Source: Chrysoperla carnea
Lineage: Eukaryota; Arthropoda; Insecta; Neuroptera; Chrysopidae
Length of the DNA stretch: 64,000 nt
Reading direction: 5' to 3'
Assembly (NCBI RefSeq): GCF_905475395.1
Contig: NC_058339.1
Span: 74,490,520-74,554,519, forward strand
Shown here: positions 24,591-34,144 of the stretch, one piece after another
Position numbering within the stretch: the stretch's first letter is position 1
Layout: the number at the start of each line of letters is the position of its first letter
The notes under the pieces: model-generated
What the model saw: the letters and a program-made list of their open reading frames with translations, nothing else
Databases searched by the model: none
Told to the model about the DNA's origin: nothing
Made by a program: the position numbers and the translations under genes

Positions 24591-26462
24591 TTATTTATTT
24601 TTACGTTTTAATTTTTTCGCTCGTTGATGTGCTTTATAGCTAGTTTTACGCCGTTCCTCAATAATTTCCAAATATTTCCTTTTATTATATTTATTAAATT
24701 CAGCATCGGCTAATAATTCGTCGACTAAGGTGCGTTTACGCTCTTTTTTCGTGCATCGATTATTGTAATAATCTAATGGAGAATCCATAACTTTACCAAT
24801 CTGAAAAAAAAAATTAACAAAGAATTGAAAAAGCTATACCCAGTCCAGAAATTACTCTATATGAGAAATAATGTAAAAATATATTTTTGAAATAGCTTAG
24901 GCAAAAAGCAGTCGAAAAATGCTTGTTTTAGTTCATAAAATAACAAAACAAATTTTAAAATTAAAATCCATATTTTCAATTTTTTTAAACTGTTTCTTCT
25001 CCAATCATTTCAGATTATAATCTATTTCTGTGCCAAATTTCATCTAAATCCGTTGGGTAGTTTTTGTGTGAAAGAGTAACCAACATTCATCCATTCAAAC
25101 TCTCACGATTATAATATATACCAAATTATCATTCAAAATATCAGCGCATTTTTACACAGGCAACTGACGTCGCGTCATGATCGCAGAGCAATATAGCGTC
25201 CACTGCGTGGTTGGGCAGTATTTGTTTCGTCCTCTGATTGCGAAGTATGTACAATAAATCGAACAGATGCAATAAATCGTAGTCACTTAAAATGTCCTAG
25301 TGAGGCAGTATATCAACTTCTGGAATCAGCTTTTCCTTTTTTATTCATGAGCTTTTAACAAGAAGTATTCAGGAATGCTGTTAAACATTCACTTGTCTTT
25401 CCTGAATGTCACAAAATACGCGATAAAGTTTTGGAGAAATTCATTTCCTTACGGAATCTAAGTATTAAGAATACTTTAGATATCCATAAAATATAATAAA
25501 AATATTTATTATTATTATGGGGGTTGGCATGAAAGTACTTTAGTTGACATTTAATATGTCAAACGCTGGACACATTTCCCATCATGCATTGCAGGATTAG
25601 AATACCTGCCTTTTATATTATCCTACGTTTAGCGTTTTCGACAAATTAAGCGCGACATTTGAAAATGTAAAATTTAAACGCATTTTTATGGCACTTATCG
25701 ATTAAATAAAATTTTCGTGTTTTGGAAGCGGTTTGTTAGCACTATAGAATCTAATTGAGACCATTTAACCGTTAAGAAACTTTAAAGTCTTATTTTACTC
25801 ACCTGGAAATATTTTGGTAAAACTTTTAAATCATTCTTTTTATAAAAATGTTTTGGATCTAAAACAGATCTCATTTGTAGCACTTCTAAATCTCGTTTAA
25901 TTTCATCCGTTACTTCTGTGGCTGGTAAATCGAACCATTTTTGTCCCTTGGTTTTTGAACGTTCAATCTACAAAACGGATATTCGTAAAAAAAAATGGAA
26001 AAAAAAACTTTTTATTGGTAATCAGTACACACCTGTTTAATTTTCTTTAATTTTTTATCACTAATATCATAATTGGGTACTGATTTGAGTATTTCGAAAT
26101 TTGGATCACTTAAAACTTTCGATTTTTCTAATACTTTCGAAACAACTGTATCTTGTTTCGTGTCACTTAGAACAATTGAAGAATCGTAACGATTTAAGGT
26201 TTTTTCTCGTTTATTATTTAAAATTGTTGATAAATTGTTTGCAAAATTGTCTAAAGTGTTTGATTTAATTTTACTTATTGGTTTTGAAACAGTTACAGTA
26301 TTTTTCACGCTACTAAGGATGTCTGCGATTTCTTTTGGTAGTTCTAAAATACATAAAAAAATTATTATCAAAATTTCGACTTATTTTTTTTAACTTACCT
26401 TTTTCTAAAGGAACGCTTTTGATATCATCATCGTTTCCTCCTGTATCAATAAAAAAACTCAT
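24591..26462 (-). CDS. DNTTIP2: Fcf2/DNTTIP2-like pre-rRNA processing factor
   Basis: Coding exons on the minus strand: 26462-26399, 26343-26033, 25967-25803 and 24800-24591. Splice sites are canonical and phases match, giving 249 residues. The N-terminal half is low-complexity and unrecognised. Exons 3-4 encode the Fcf2 domain: KGQKWFDLP, EIKRDLEVLQMRSVLDPKHF, FYKKND, LPKYFQ and then TKKERKRTLVDELLAD, ending in a lysine-rich tail. Fcf2 proteins act in the nucleolus in early 18S rRNA maturation with the small-subunit processome; vertebrate DNTTIP2 is much longer, so this is closer in size to yeast Fcf2. It is convergent with the HSD17B8-like gene, with only 92 nt between the stop codons. The last intron carries a Helitron-like fragment. 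Confidence 0.92.
25015..25126 (-). mobile_element. Helitron-like 5' fragment in Fcf2 intron 3
   Basis: On the minus strand it reads ATATATTATAATCGTGAGAG, then CTCTTTCACACAAAAACTAC, like the 5' end of the other Helitron-like copies. The 3' hairpin end is not seen. Confidence 0.5.
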
Positions 26463-27067
26463 GATGGAAGAATAATTTAAATCGCAATGCAAAGTTTTTT
26501 TAATTCACGTGCATGTGTATGTCAAGTCAACCTAGTCGGCTTAACCTGGCTTAACCTCAAAAACTTCTATGCTATCTACTAATAAAACTAAATCAGTAGG
26601 CAGCTGTCAACAACATAATTCCGAAGTATATATCAGTATACTGGTCAGTGGTAATGACTTAGATCATATATTTTAAATGAAGTCATGAATCGACGCCATA
26701 CTATGATTCGTTTCGAAATACATTGGCCCAGTCAAATTTTATCTGTAGTCTATTTGAAAAGAATGGAAGTGTTAGAAATTTAGAACACTCTATCCACGTA
26801 GCTTGAACTTATATTGACCGGCTAGTCCTAATTCCTAAAACTTATAGATAGGGATCAGAAAAGAATACATTGACTTGAACTTATTCACAGTGGGATAAGA
26901 TATTCGTCGTTTTTATGACGGGTAAAATCCTTATTTGTTTAATAGGGGAAAATAGAAATAAATAAACAAGAATGCACATGATAGTATAAAATATTTATTA
27001 TAAAGATGAGACCAATATCCGAAAAAAAGAATGTTTTTAACAAAATTCTTAGTCAAATTCACAATCT
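26463..27067. other. Upstream flank of Fcf2 gene, with MITE fragment
   Basis: No exon is seen. 26619-26660 matches one arm of the TA-flanked MITE at 3181. The Fcf2 promoter should lie close to 26463; no motif stands out. Confidence 0.45.
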
Positions 27068-27530
27068 ACTTGCGGGTGTTAATTTTTGTAAATTCGTCTA
27101 TAGCCTTACTCAAATTAAAGTTTGTTGCCGGTGTGTTTTCTATTGCAATTAATGATAAATGTCAGAAGTGGTCTTGCTCAATATTGATTTTTTAATAATT
27201 CTTCATAATCTTCCGTTTACTGAAAGATCTATCTGCTGACGCGGAAGTAACCAGAATTTTATAAAATAGTAGCTTTGCGATATATACTTTCGTAAGTTCA
27301 CATTCAAGCATACTAAATTTCGTTCTAATTTCTTTACAAAATTGGCGAATGTGCCACATCTCCGTCAATTGAGAAACGACCAAATGATATACATTAAGAA
27401 ATTGAATGGTGTATTCATCCATGCTGAACAAATTTTTTGGAATTAAAAAGTCAAATGTTTTACAAACTGTACACATACCATGAATACGTGCATCCAACTG
27501 CTTGATTATTGAATACACTCTGTATAACAA
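27068..27530 (-). pseudogene. hAT transposase (ZMYM1-like) relic, C-terminal part
   Basis: The minus-strand reading 27530-27192 contains a spaced match to the C-terminal region of hAT transposases of the ZMYM1-like group: VYSIIKQLDARI, CKTFDFL, YKILVTSASADRSFSK and KIMKNY. Similarity continues past the stop to about 27068 (LIAIENTPATNFNLSKAIDE). It has at least two in-frame stops and no N-terminal half, so it is a dead DNA-transposon fragment rather than a host gene. Confidence 0.75.
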
Positions 27531-28053
27531 AAAATGTCCATATTTTACAATTCTAAATGTTATAGCTATAATATTTTAAGTGAATTACATAAACTGTTAT
27601 AGTAATATCACTTAAAATGGTTCGATTTTTGCGTTTATTTATACTTAGAGTATACATTGACAGTCGTAACTTAGGAATCCTGCCATTGTTAATGCTCTTT
27701 TAGCATCATTAAAAAAAATTTTGTGGGTAGTCTCAAGGCTTACTAGCTTTGGGACCTGGCTGCTTCTTTATTTTCAAAGCTTAGGGGGCCCTGATGCGCA
27801 GCACCACCTGGCACTAAGATAGCTAAGCCATTGACGCCCAAAAAAGTGGCTCTTATTACTTTAGCTTTTATACTATTCTCATCAGCACAATATGGCGTAG
27901 AATTCATTACTGCTGGCCAGTATACTTTATGCACTATCCTGAAACATATGTTATATATATCTATGACTAAAACTATGCCTATGGTTGCAATGCAAAGCAC
28001 CTCTATGTTTTTGATTGCAAAGCACCAAATAACCTAAAAAACGGATTTTAAAA
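27531..28053. other. Upstream flank of mRpS29
   Basis: Contains a GC-richer patch near 27780-27830 of unknown origin. No exon or clear promoter element is seen. Confidence 0.4.
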
Positions 28054-29202
28054 ATGTTAAAATTAATAAAAAATTTATCAAAAAATAATCACGTTATTAA
28101 TTATTCAACACAAGCTGCAATCTTAAATGAAAATGTATCACAAGTTTTCCGATCATCAGAAAATAGTCCCACAAAACAAACATCTCAAAATTTAGGACAA
28201 TTTTATGAAATTGATACAAATGTAAAGAAAAAATTATTTCAACAAGGTGGTTTACCAAAATCATTTGAAATACAAACGAAAACATTCGGTGAATGTTGTT
28301 TGATGGTACGAAATCCAGCACTCGATATTATCAACTGTTTAAAAAATTTAAACTTTACAAAACCAACAACACGATTTGTATTATACGGCAAAAAAGGATC
28401 TGGAAAATCGTTAACTATGGCTCATGTTATACATTTCGCATCAGAGAATAATTATTTAATAGTACATGTTCCATGGGTGGCAAATTGGATGCGAAAATGT
28501 AAAGAGTATGCAAATTCGACAACCAAAGAGGGTTATGTTGATTTACCGATTGATTCTGCTACATGGCTGGTACATTTTCGTACCCAAAACGCACATTTAC
28601 TATCAGATTTATTAACTTCAAACGATTATGTGTGGAGCAAACGTGAAAGTACACCAAAAGGATCGAAATTAATTGAATTAGTCGAGCATGGTATAAATCG
28701 TATTAAATTCGCTTCCGATTGTATTGTCGCAATCGCTGAAGAAATCAAAATATTATCGACACAAGGAAAATGTAAAACACTTGTTGCGATCGATGGATTC
28801 AACGCTTTCTTCTATCCTCATACCCGAGTTTACACAGACGCGAAAGTAGCTGTACCTCCGAATAAAGTGCGATTAACTGATGCTTTTCTAAGTTTAACGC
28901 AATGTGATTGGTCTAATGGATCAATAGTGGTGACAGTAGATGAGCAAGCTGTTCCAGAAAAGGATCATGGTTCTCATTATCCATTTTATTTGTTGGGTAA
29001 ATCTGGCTTTGAACATTTAGATCCATTTGTTCCAATATTAGTGCCTGAATATACATCGAAAGAGTTCGAAAGTTGTATGAAATATTATCGTGATCGATTA
29101 TGGGTGCAAACAGTCGGTGATCCTCAAACACAAAATGAAGAATTATATTTTTTAAGTGGTTTGAATCCTTATAGATTAATGAAAATATGTGCGCCATTGT
29201 AA
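28054..29202 (+). CDS. mRpS29: Mitochondrial small ribosomal subunit protein mS29 (DAP3)
   Basis: One uninterrupted frame of 382 residues (human DAP3 has 398). A basic N-terminus with several lysines and few acids fits a mitochondrial targeting sequence. The P-loop GTP-binding motif GKKGSGKS is at residues 112-119, preceded by RFVLYG. Family blocks include HVPWVANW, ATWLVHF, LVAIDGFNAFF, GSIVVTVDE, YPFYLLGKSGFEHLDPFVPI and FLSGLNPYRLMK. It is a guanine-nucleotide-binding protein of the mitoribosome head that also has a pro-apoptotic role in animals. The coding region lacks introns, unlike its neighbours. The stop codon overlaps an AATAAA (29202-29207), so the 3' UTR may be very short. Confidence 0.96.
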   Translation: MLKLIKNLSKNNHVINYSTQAAILNENVSQVFRSSENSPTKQTSQNLGQFYEIDTNVKKKLFQQGGLPKSFEIQTKTFGECCLMVRNPALDIINCLKNLNFTKPTTRFVLYGKKGSGKSLTMAHVIHFASENNYLIVHVPWVANWMRKCKEYANSTTKEGYVDLPIDSATWLVHFRTQNAHLLSDLLTSNDYVWSKRESTPKGSKLIELVEHGINRIKFASDCIVAIAEEIKILSTQGKCKTLVAIDGFNAFFYPHTRVYTDAKVAVPPNKVRLTDAFLSLTQCDWSNGSIVVTVDEQAVPEKDHGSHYPFYLLGKSGFEHLDPFVPILVPEYTSKEFESCMKYYRDRLWVQTVGDPQTQNEELYFLSGLNPYRLMKICAPL

Positions 29203-29207
29203 ATAAA
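29202..29207 (+). terminator. Poly(A) signal overlapping mRpS29 stop
   Basis: AATAAA begins on the last base of the TAA stop codon. A second AATAAA lies near 29265. Confidence 0.5.
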
Positions 29208-31714
29208 GTTGTTTTTAATTTATATTAATGTTTTTTAGCGTTTTTTTTTGTTACTTGTTTTGCGAAATAAATTAGATATTTTTTCCCTAACGTTTTTGTT
29301 CCTTTTTAGTCAATTTTTATCTTATATTTAACAGTAAAGGAACCTGTACAAAAATAGTTATAAGCAACAGAGCTCCATCCCTAAGGTTATATTTGTTCTC
29401 ATCAGAAATTAGTTTAAAAAAATTTTTGACACATAGTTATAGTTGTTAGATTTTAACGCTAATCAGCACCATTAGTAAAAAAATTATAAACCATACTTGT
29501 TACACTCAGCTGATTTTTTTTCATTGAATGAAAAGGCAAAAGATACCTACTTCTGTATACATACTCTAGTACTTTCTTCTTTAAAATGAAGACAACATAC
29601 TTTGGTACACACAACTATCGTTGAAATATTAAGTTTTTCTATTCAAACTTGTCTTCTGTTAACCATTCCAATTTATTTGCCAGTTTTCTTTCATGGCTAT
29701 AAATTGGAAATTTACGAAAACTTAACTGGCACGCTACAACGATACGACATAATAACCCAAATTAAAATAAAAACAATTATTTTAATGTATTATAAAATTC
29801 TTTAACAAAATTTATGTTTTAAAAAATGTTACATTAATCTCTTTTATATGTGTATGATATGTCCGTATGTATGGTTTACAAGATTTTAAACAAATATTTC
29901 CATTATGCGCGTTGACAACTATAGTTCCTTTTTCTATCGCTAAGAGTCTTAGTATTAAAATCAAAATATCTAAAACTGGTAATAATAGTACAAATGTAGT
30001 TCAATCGACAGATAGTTTCAGATAGAAAATGATTGGGAGTTAATGAAACTTTGGAATGTTGTTCGGCGATGATTAATTAACATTTCCTCAAGTTATGAAC
30101 CTCGATGACCATGTGCGAAAAGATATATATATTACTGGAATTGCAAAATTTTCTACCTTCCTCCGGTATTTCCTCACTAACTTATTCATTTACATCGTAA
30201 GACAAAAGTATCTTTATAATTCTTTGTAGAGCGTCAAATTTCATACAATTTTGAATACTCCAACATATTCGTGTGTAAATTCGTTACCTTAAAAGGTCAT
30301 TTCAAAATACGCTAATTGTTGTAATTATGGTTCCTGGTTACAATGACTATCTTTGGACAACATCACCCACCCCAATTCAAATAAGCAACTTTTCTTCTCC
30401 GATGAAGGCATGGTATGGAGTGGTAGTTTGATAAAAACTACAAATAATTGAGTGGTAGTTTTTTTTTTATTTAAATCATAAATAAAATTAACAAATTACA
30501 TTCAATCCAAAATCAAGATGGGTGATCCACAAAAATTCGTTTTTTTCCAAAAACAATTAAGTCCAATTCTACATTATTAATATAATAATGAACATTTTTT
30601 TTAAATTTAAATTAATATTATTATATACATACACATATATTAGTACAGAATGTTTCAGGGGCACTGGTAAATATTAAAAAAAAATTATGTGCCAGTGTAT
30701 TCGCATTTCACAAATAACGTATGAGAAATTTTGACAGTTATACTTAAGGTATTTCTATCGGAGTGAGAAAGTACGCGATATCTTAAAAAGACAAAAAAAT
30801 ATATTTTTCTAAATATAAGTGCAGTAAATCTGTTAACGCTACAACGAATATTCTCATATTCATCAGTGAATACACAAATAATAAGCAGCACAGAAATAAA
30901 TTGTACAACGTTGCCGCTTGTACAATTCACTTTTGGATTAGATTAAATATTCGTTAAATAATAATCTTTATTTATTGTCGTTTCGTAAACTAAACGGTCA
31001 ATTACATACTGTTTAGGTCCAAAGCATATATCTAGTTTTATTATCAAAGTTATTTTCTGTAGCAAAAACGCAAGCTAAAAATGTTCAAAATATAGACCTA
31101 ATTTTGAAAATTTATAGCAGCTAATAGAGACGGTCAATGTAGCTAAAATTTTTTTACGACTTGATGTCGTTGAAAACTACCATAATTTCGTGCAAAACTA
31201 CTTTTAGTCTCATGTTGTTAGAAATACCATAAATATTATTTATATTATAATTTTTTCTTTAAGTATTTACCATAACCTTGACGAGAACACCCTGTATTTT
31301 TTTGTTTTATATGAAATACGATTGAATTTTTGATTATAAATGCGATTATAATATCATGTATATGTTTATATTTAAATTATATACAGAATGATATATTTAT
31401 TAACAATTGATAAGAAAAGTAATGAAAAATAGGTATACCGGAGCCAACTAGATTGCTAAACCGTCCAAATAACAGCCTAGCCTTTTTTCAAAACGGCTCC
31501 GGTCACCCAACGCTCGGAACGATATTCTATTAGAAGTTTTGTAGATTGAAAAAGAAGGCTTTCAAATTTGTGTCATAAAAAAGTTCTATGTGTAATGAAA
31601 ATTTATACTATTAAATTTCAAATTTTATTTAAGAAAAATAATTTTTCGAAAATATTTTATAAAAACGATCTTTAGGATAATTTTAATTTTTCATAAATCA
31701 TCCTGTACATATTT
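29208..31714. other. No gene recognised
   Basis: AT-rich spacer. A short inverted pair, ACCGGAGCC / GGCTCCGGT, lies near 31438 and 31495. No exon is supported. Confidence 0.5.
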
Positions 31715-31720
31715 TTTATT
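31715..31720 (-). terminator. Candidate poly(A) signal of dodo
   Basis: Minus-strand AATAAA about 180 nt downstream of the dodo stop codon. Confidence 0.4.
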
Positions 31721-31897
31721 TATTCGCTAGAGATTAATAGCGCTAAGAGCTATATAATTATTTTATTAGAGTACACCTAGTAAAATCGATAGTGAGCTGA
31801 GCGATTTTTTGTGTGAGTGTGATTGTAAAAACCAGCTATTATTTGAAATTATGAGCAGGAAATTGAAACAGTTTTTGTTGTTGTTTTTTTTTCTTCT

Positions 31898-33194
31898 TTA
31901 AGCTGTTCGCATAATAATGTGTACTCCAGAATCTGTGTCGACTGGTTCACTTAATTCACCAACTTTTAATGCAAATGCTGCCTCTTCGAATGGTCGTTGC
32001 ATTGTGCCCCGACCAAATGGTCCCAAATCACCTCCACGTCGAGCCGATGAACAGTCTGAATAATTTTGGGCTAGTTCGGCAAATGATGCTCGACCTTGAA
32101 CTATTTGTTCTCTGTAAGCTAAAAAAATACGCAGTTAAAAAAACAATTGTCCCGAAAACTAACTGCAGCCAAGCACCCTTTTTTCATTGGCTAATGACCC
32201 AGGGCCTCGTCATCGGCAAAGCGCCGATCTTTTTCAAAACAATCTAACTTTACAGCCGTCGTTAAATTTTTACGCAAGTGCACAATTCAATCTGTTGGCG
32301 GAGATGGTGAAAAATAAAGTTTTTCTTTAATTAACGAAAATAGAAAAGTTTCCTAGAGTGTTTTTGCAATAAGCAATAAATTCGTGGATTACAGCGTGAG
32401 CGTGAGGACCAAAAACACATAATACGTTCTCGCTCGACCCCATTAGAGGCATGATACAACCCGTAGATCAGACCATAACCTTAAATTTTGAAATATTCAT
32501 TTTTCGCGATTAATAACATTTCTTGTACATTTTAAGCATATTTTAATAACAAATAACAACCCCGGGCAACAAAATACTGCAAAGATAGAATTTCTGAAAG
32601 TCAGGGTATTCGTGGCTAACGGATTGATCCGTGGATGGTGTTGAATTCTTGAAAAATTCAGATATTCGATTTAAAAAGTACAAATTCAATTATATTTCAG
32701 CCAAAAACTGAACATGGGCACAAGTTTTTATATTAATCGAATTGATACTTACTAAAATCTTATAAACTGAATTTCCCGCTTTTTTTTTTTTGTATTTAAT
32801 AATTAAATTTATTTAGGAAAATGAGTAAGTGAAATAATGATAACTTACATTTTAAAAGTTCTAAAGCTTCCTCTTTAGAACGAGTAATATTTTCTTCGCG
32901 CCATGAAGATGGTCGCCGGGAATTTTTATGTTTAACAAGTAAATGTGAACATTGAACTTGTTCGGGGCCACACGATGCAACAGGCTCTGCTGGTTTATCA
33001 GGAACATCCCATTGTGATTCTTTTGTGTAAATATTTAAATAGTAATGATGTCCTAAAAAACCGAAATCGTTAATACGTCATGTTAAAAATGTACATAAGC
33101 ACCTTATAAAACACACACCCGTTGAACGGCTTAAACGTTTTTCCCAACCGGCAGGTAATTGAACGGCATCTCCATCAGCGGGCGCACTAGACAT
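31898..33194 (-). CDS. dod: Peptidyl-prolyl cis-trans isomerase dodo/Pin1
   Basis: Coding exons 33194-33119, 33052-32849 and 32118-31898, spliced in consistent phases, give 166 residues, the length of Drosophila Dodo. The WW domain is residues 13-46 (LPAGW..W40..P43), followed by the parvulin domain. Key Pin1 residues are all present with an offset of 3: H62, K66, R71, R72, C116 and H160, in [30 protein letters not shown] and GVHIIMRT. It isomerises phospho-Ser/Thr-Pro bonds in the nucleus and cytoplasm. Intron 1 is 66 nt and intron 2 is 730 nt, the latter holding a RepE piece. It is divergent from the zinc-finger gene to the right. Confidence 0.96.
32255..32485 (-). repeat. RepE piece in dodo intron 2
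   Basis: Reversed, it reads ATCTACGGGTTG, AATGGGGTCGAGC, TGTTTTTGG and TGTAATCCACGAATT in the same order as the centre of the foldback at 44069-44625. It also carries one GGTGAAAAAT..TTAATTAACGAAAAT arm. Confidence 0.7.
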
Positions 33195-33558
33195 TTTGGT
33201 ATATTTAATTTAAACGAAATAAAACTTTACAGAAATAATGTCCTCGTTTTTTTTTTATAAAAGATTATAAAATATCTGCCCGAGTTCTTTCACCAACAAA
33301 AATCGTATAAAATAAGCGACGTAACGATAGCTAGTTATCTCTTTTTAGCAAATCATTATCATGAATTAGATAGAATGCAATGGAAGATAAAATTCTGAAA
33401 AAATGTAAATGACTCAAAATATAAGAAAATTTAAGAAAATTTTTCATAATTATTTTGGATTTTTATAATTTTTATTTAATTCTAGAATAAAGCTATGTAA
33501 ATAAACCGGAAAATTATTTTTAATTTTTAAGTTGGTATTAGTTTGACAGCAAAGAAAC
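33195..33558. other. dodo 5' flank
   Basis: Non-coding sequence between dodo and the MITE. It should contain the dodo promoter; no motif stands out. Confidence 0.4.
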
Positions 33559-33807
33559 CATGAAGGTTATAAAGAAGGAGAACGATCGCTAGTACTAAAG
33601 CATTAGCGCACCTGTTCCTGAAAATTTGTAGAATTTATAGTTCATTTTCAGCCACCAACCGCGCTGTCGTCGGTAAGTAGTATATTAGCGCACAACAGCC
33701 CGCATTTAATGATACAACTTAGCGATCCCAGCGCCTCACTTATTTTTTCAAAATATTAGGGACAATATTTTATATTGCGGTCGTTCTCCTTCTTTATAAC
33801 CTTCATG
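33559..33807. mobile_element. 249-bp MITE with 8-bp target duplication, copy 2
   Basis: Terminal inverted repeats of about 31 bp (CATGAAGGTTATAAAGAAGG at one end, its near-perfect complement at the other) flanked by a perfect direct repeat AAAGAAAC at 33551-33558 and 33808-33815. The internal part is related, in the opposite orientation, to copy 1 at 21306 (GCTAA..GCGCGC-type and AAATAAGTGAGGC blocks). Confidence 0.92.
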
Positions 33808-33816
33808 AAAGAAACA

Positions 33817-33985
33817 ATGGCAAAGTTTTAAGTTTGAGTTTTTTTTATCAATAAAGAAAATATTGAATTTAAAAAACAATTAAATACGAAATTTATTAAA
33901 AAAAGAAGAAATATTAGTAACCGGTTACACAGAGGAAAAAGTTTTTGACAAGAGCAGCAGTATTATTAGTTACAGGAAAACTAAT
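33817..33985 (+). pseudogene. Decayed duplicate of the zinc-finger gene's 5' coding end
   Basis: Aligns with the first 160-170 nt of the coding sequence starting at 34145, offset about 328 bp. The shared stretches include ATGGCAAA, TTTTTATCAA, AAAGAAAAT, GAATTTAAAAAACAATTAAA, GAAATATTAG and TTTTTGACAAGAGCAGC. The copy has an in-frame stop after a few codons and further indels, so it is not coding. It lies directly downstream of the MITE's target duplication. Confidence 0.75.
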
Positions 33986-34144
33986 AATTCCCAAGCGATT
34001 CCCAAATGAATGGAAATAGTTTGAATGAAAAATAACATTTTTTTCTGTTAAGTACATGGAGCTCTTAAAAATTAGTCGTCGATAGATACTTAAATATCTA
34101 CAAAAAAAGCTTAATACAAGTTTAGAAATTGAAAACATAAAAAA

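Noticed and set aside
27743-28037. Small genes just upstream of mRpS29
   Set aside because: Opposed frames on both strands with no domain or splice support; probably chance frames in the promoter region.
31969-32247. Plus-strand frame of 92 residues
   Set aside because: It overlaps the last dodo exon on the opposite strand, which has all Pin1 active-site residues.
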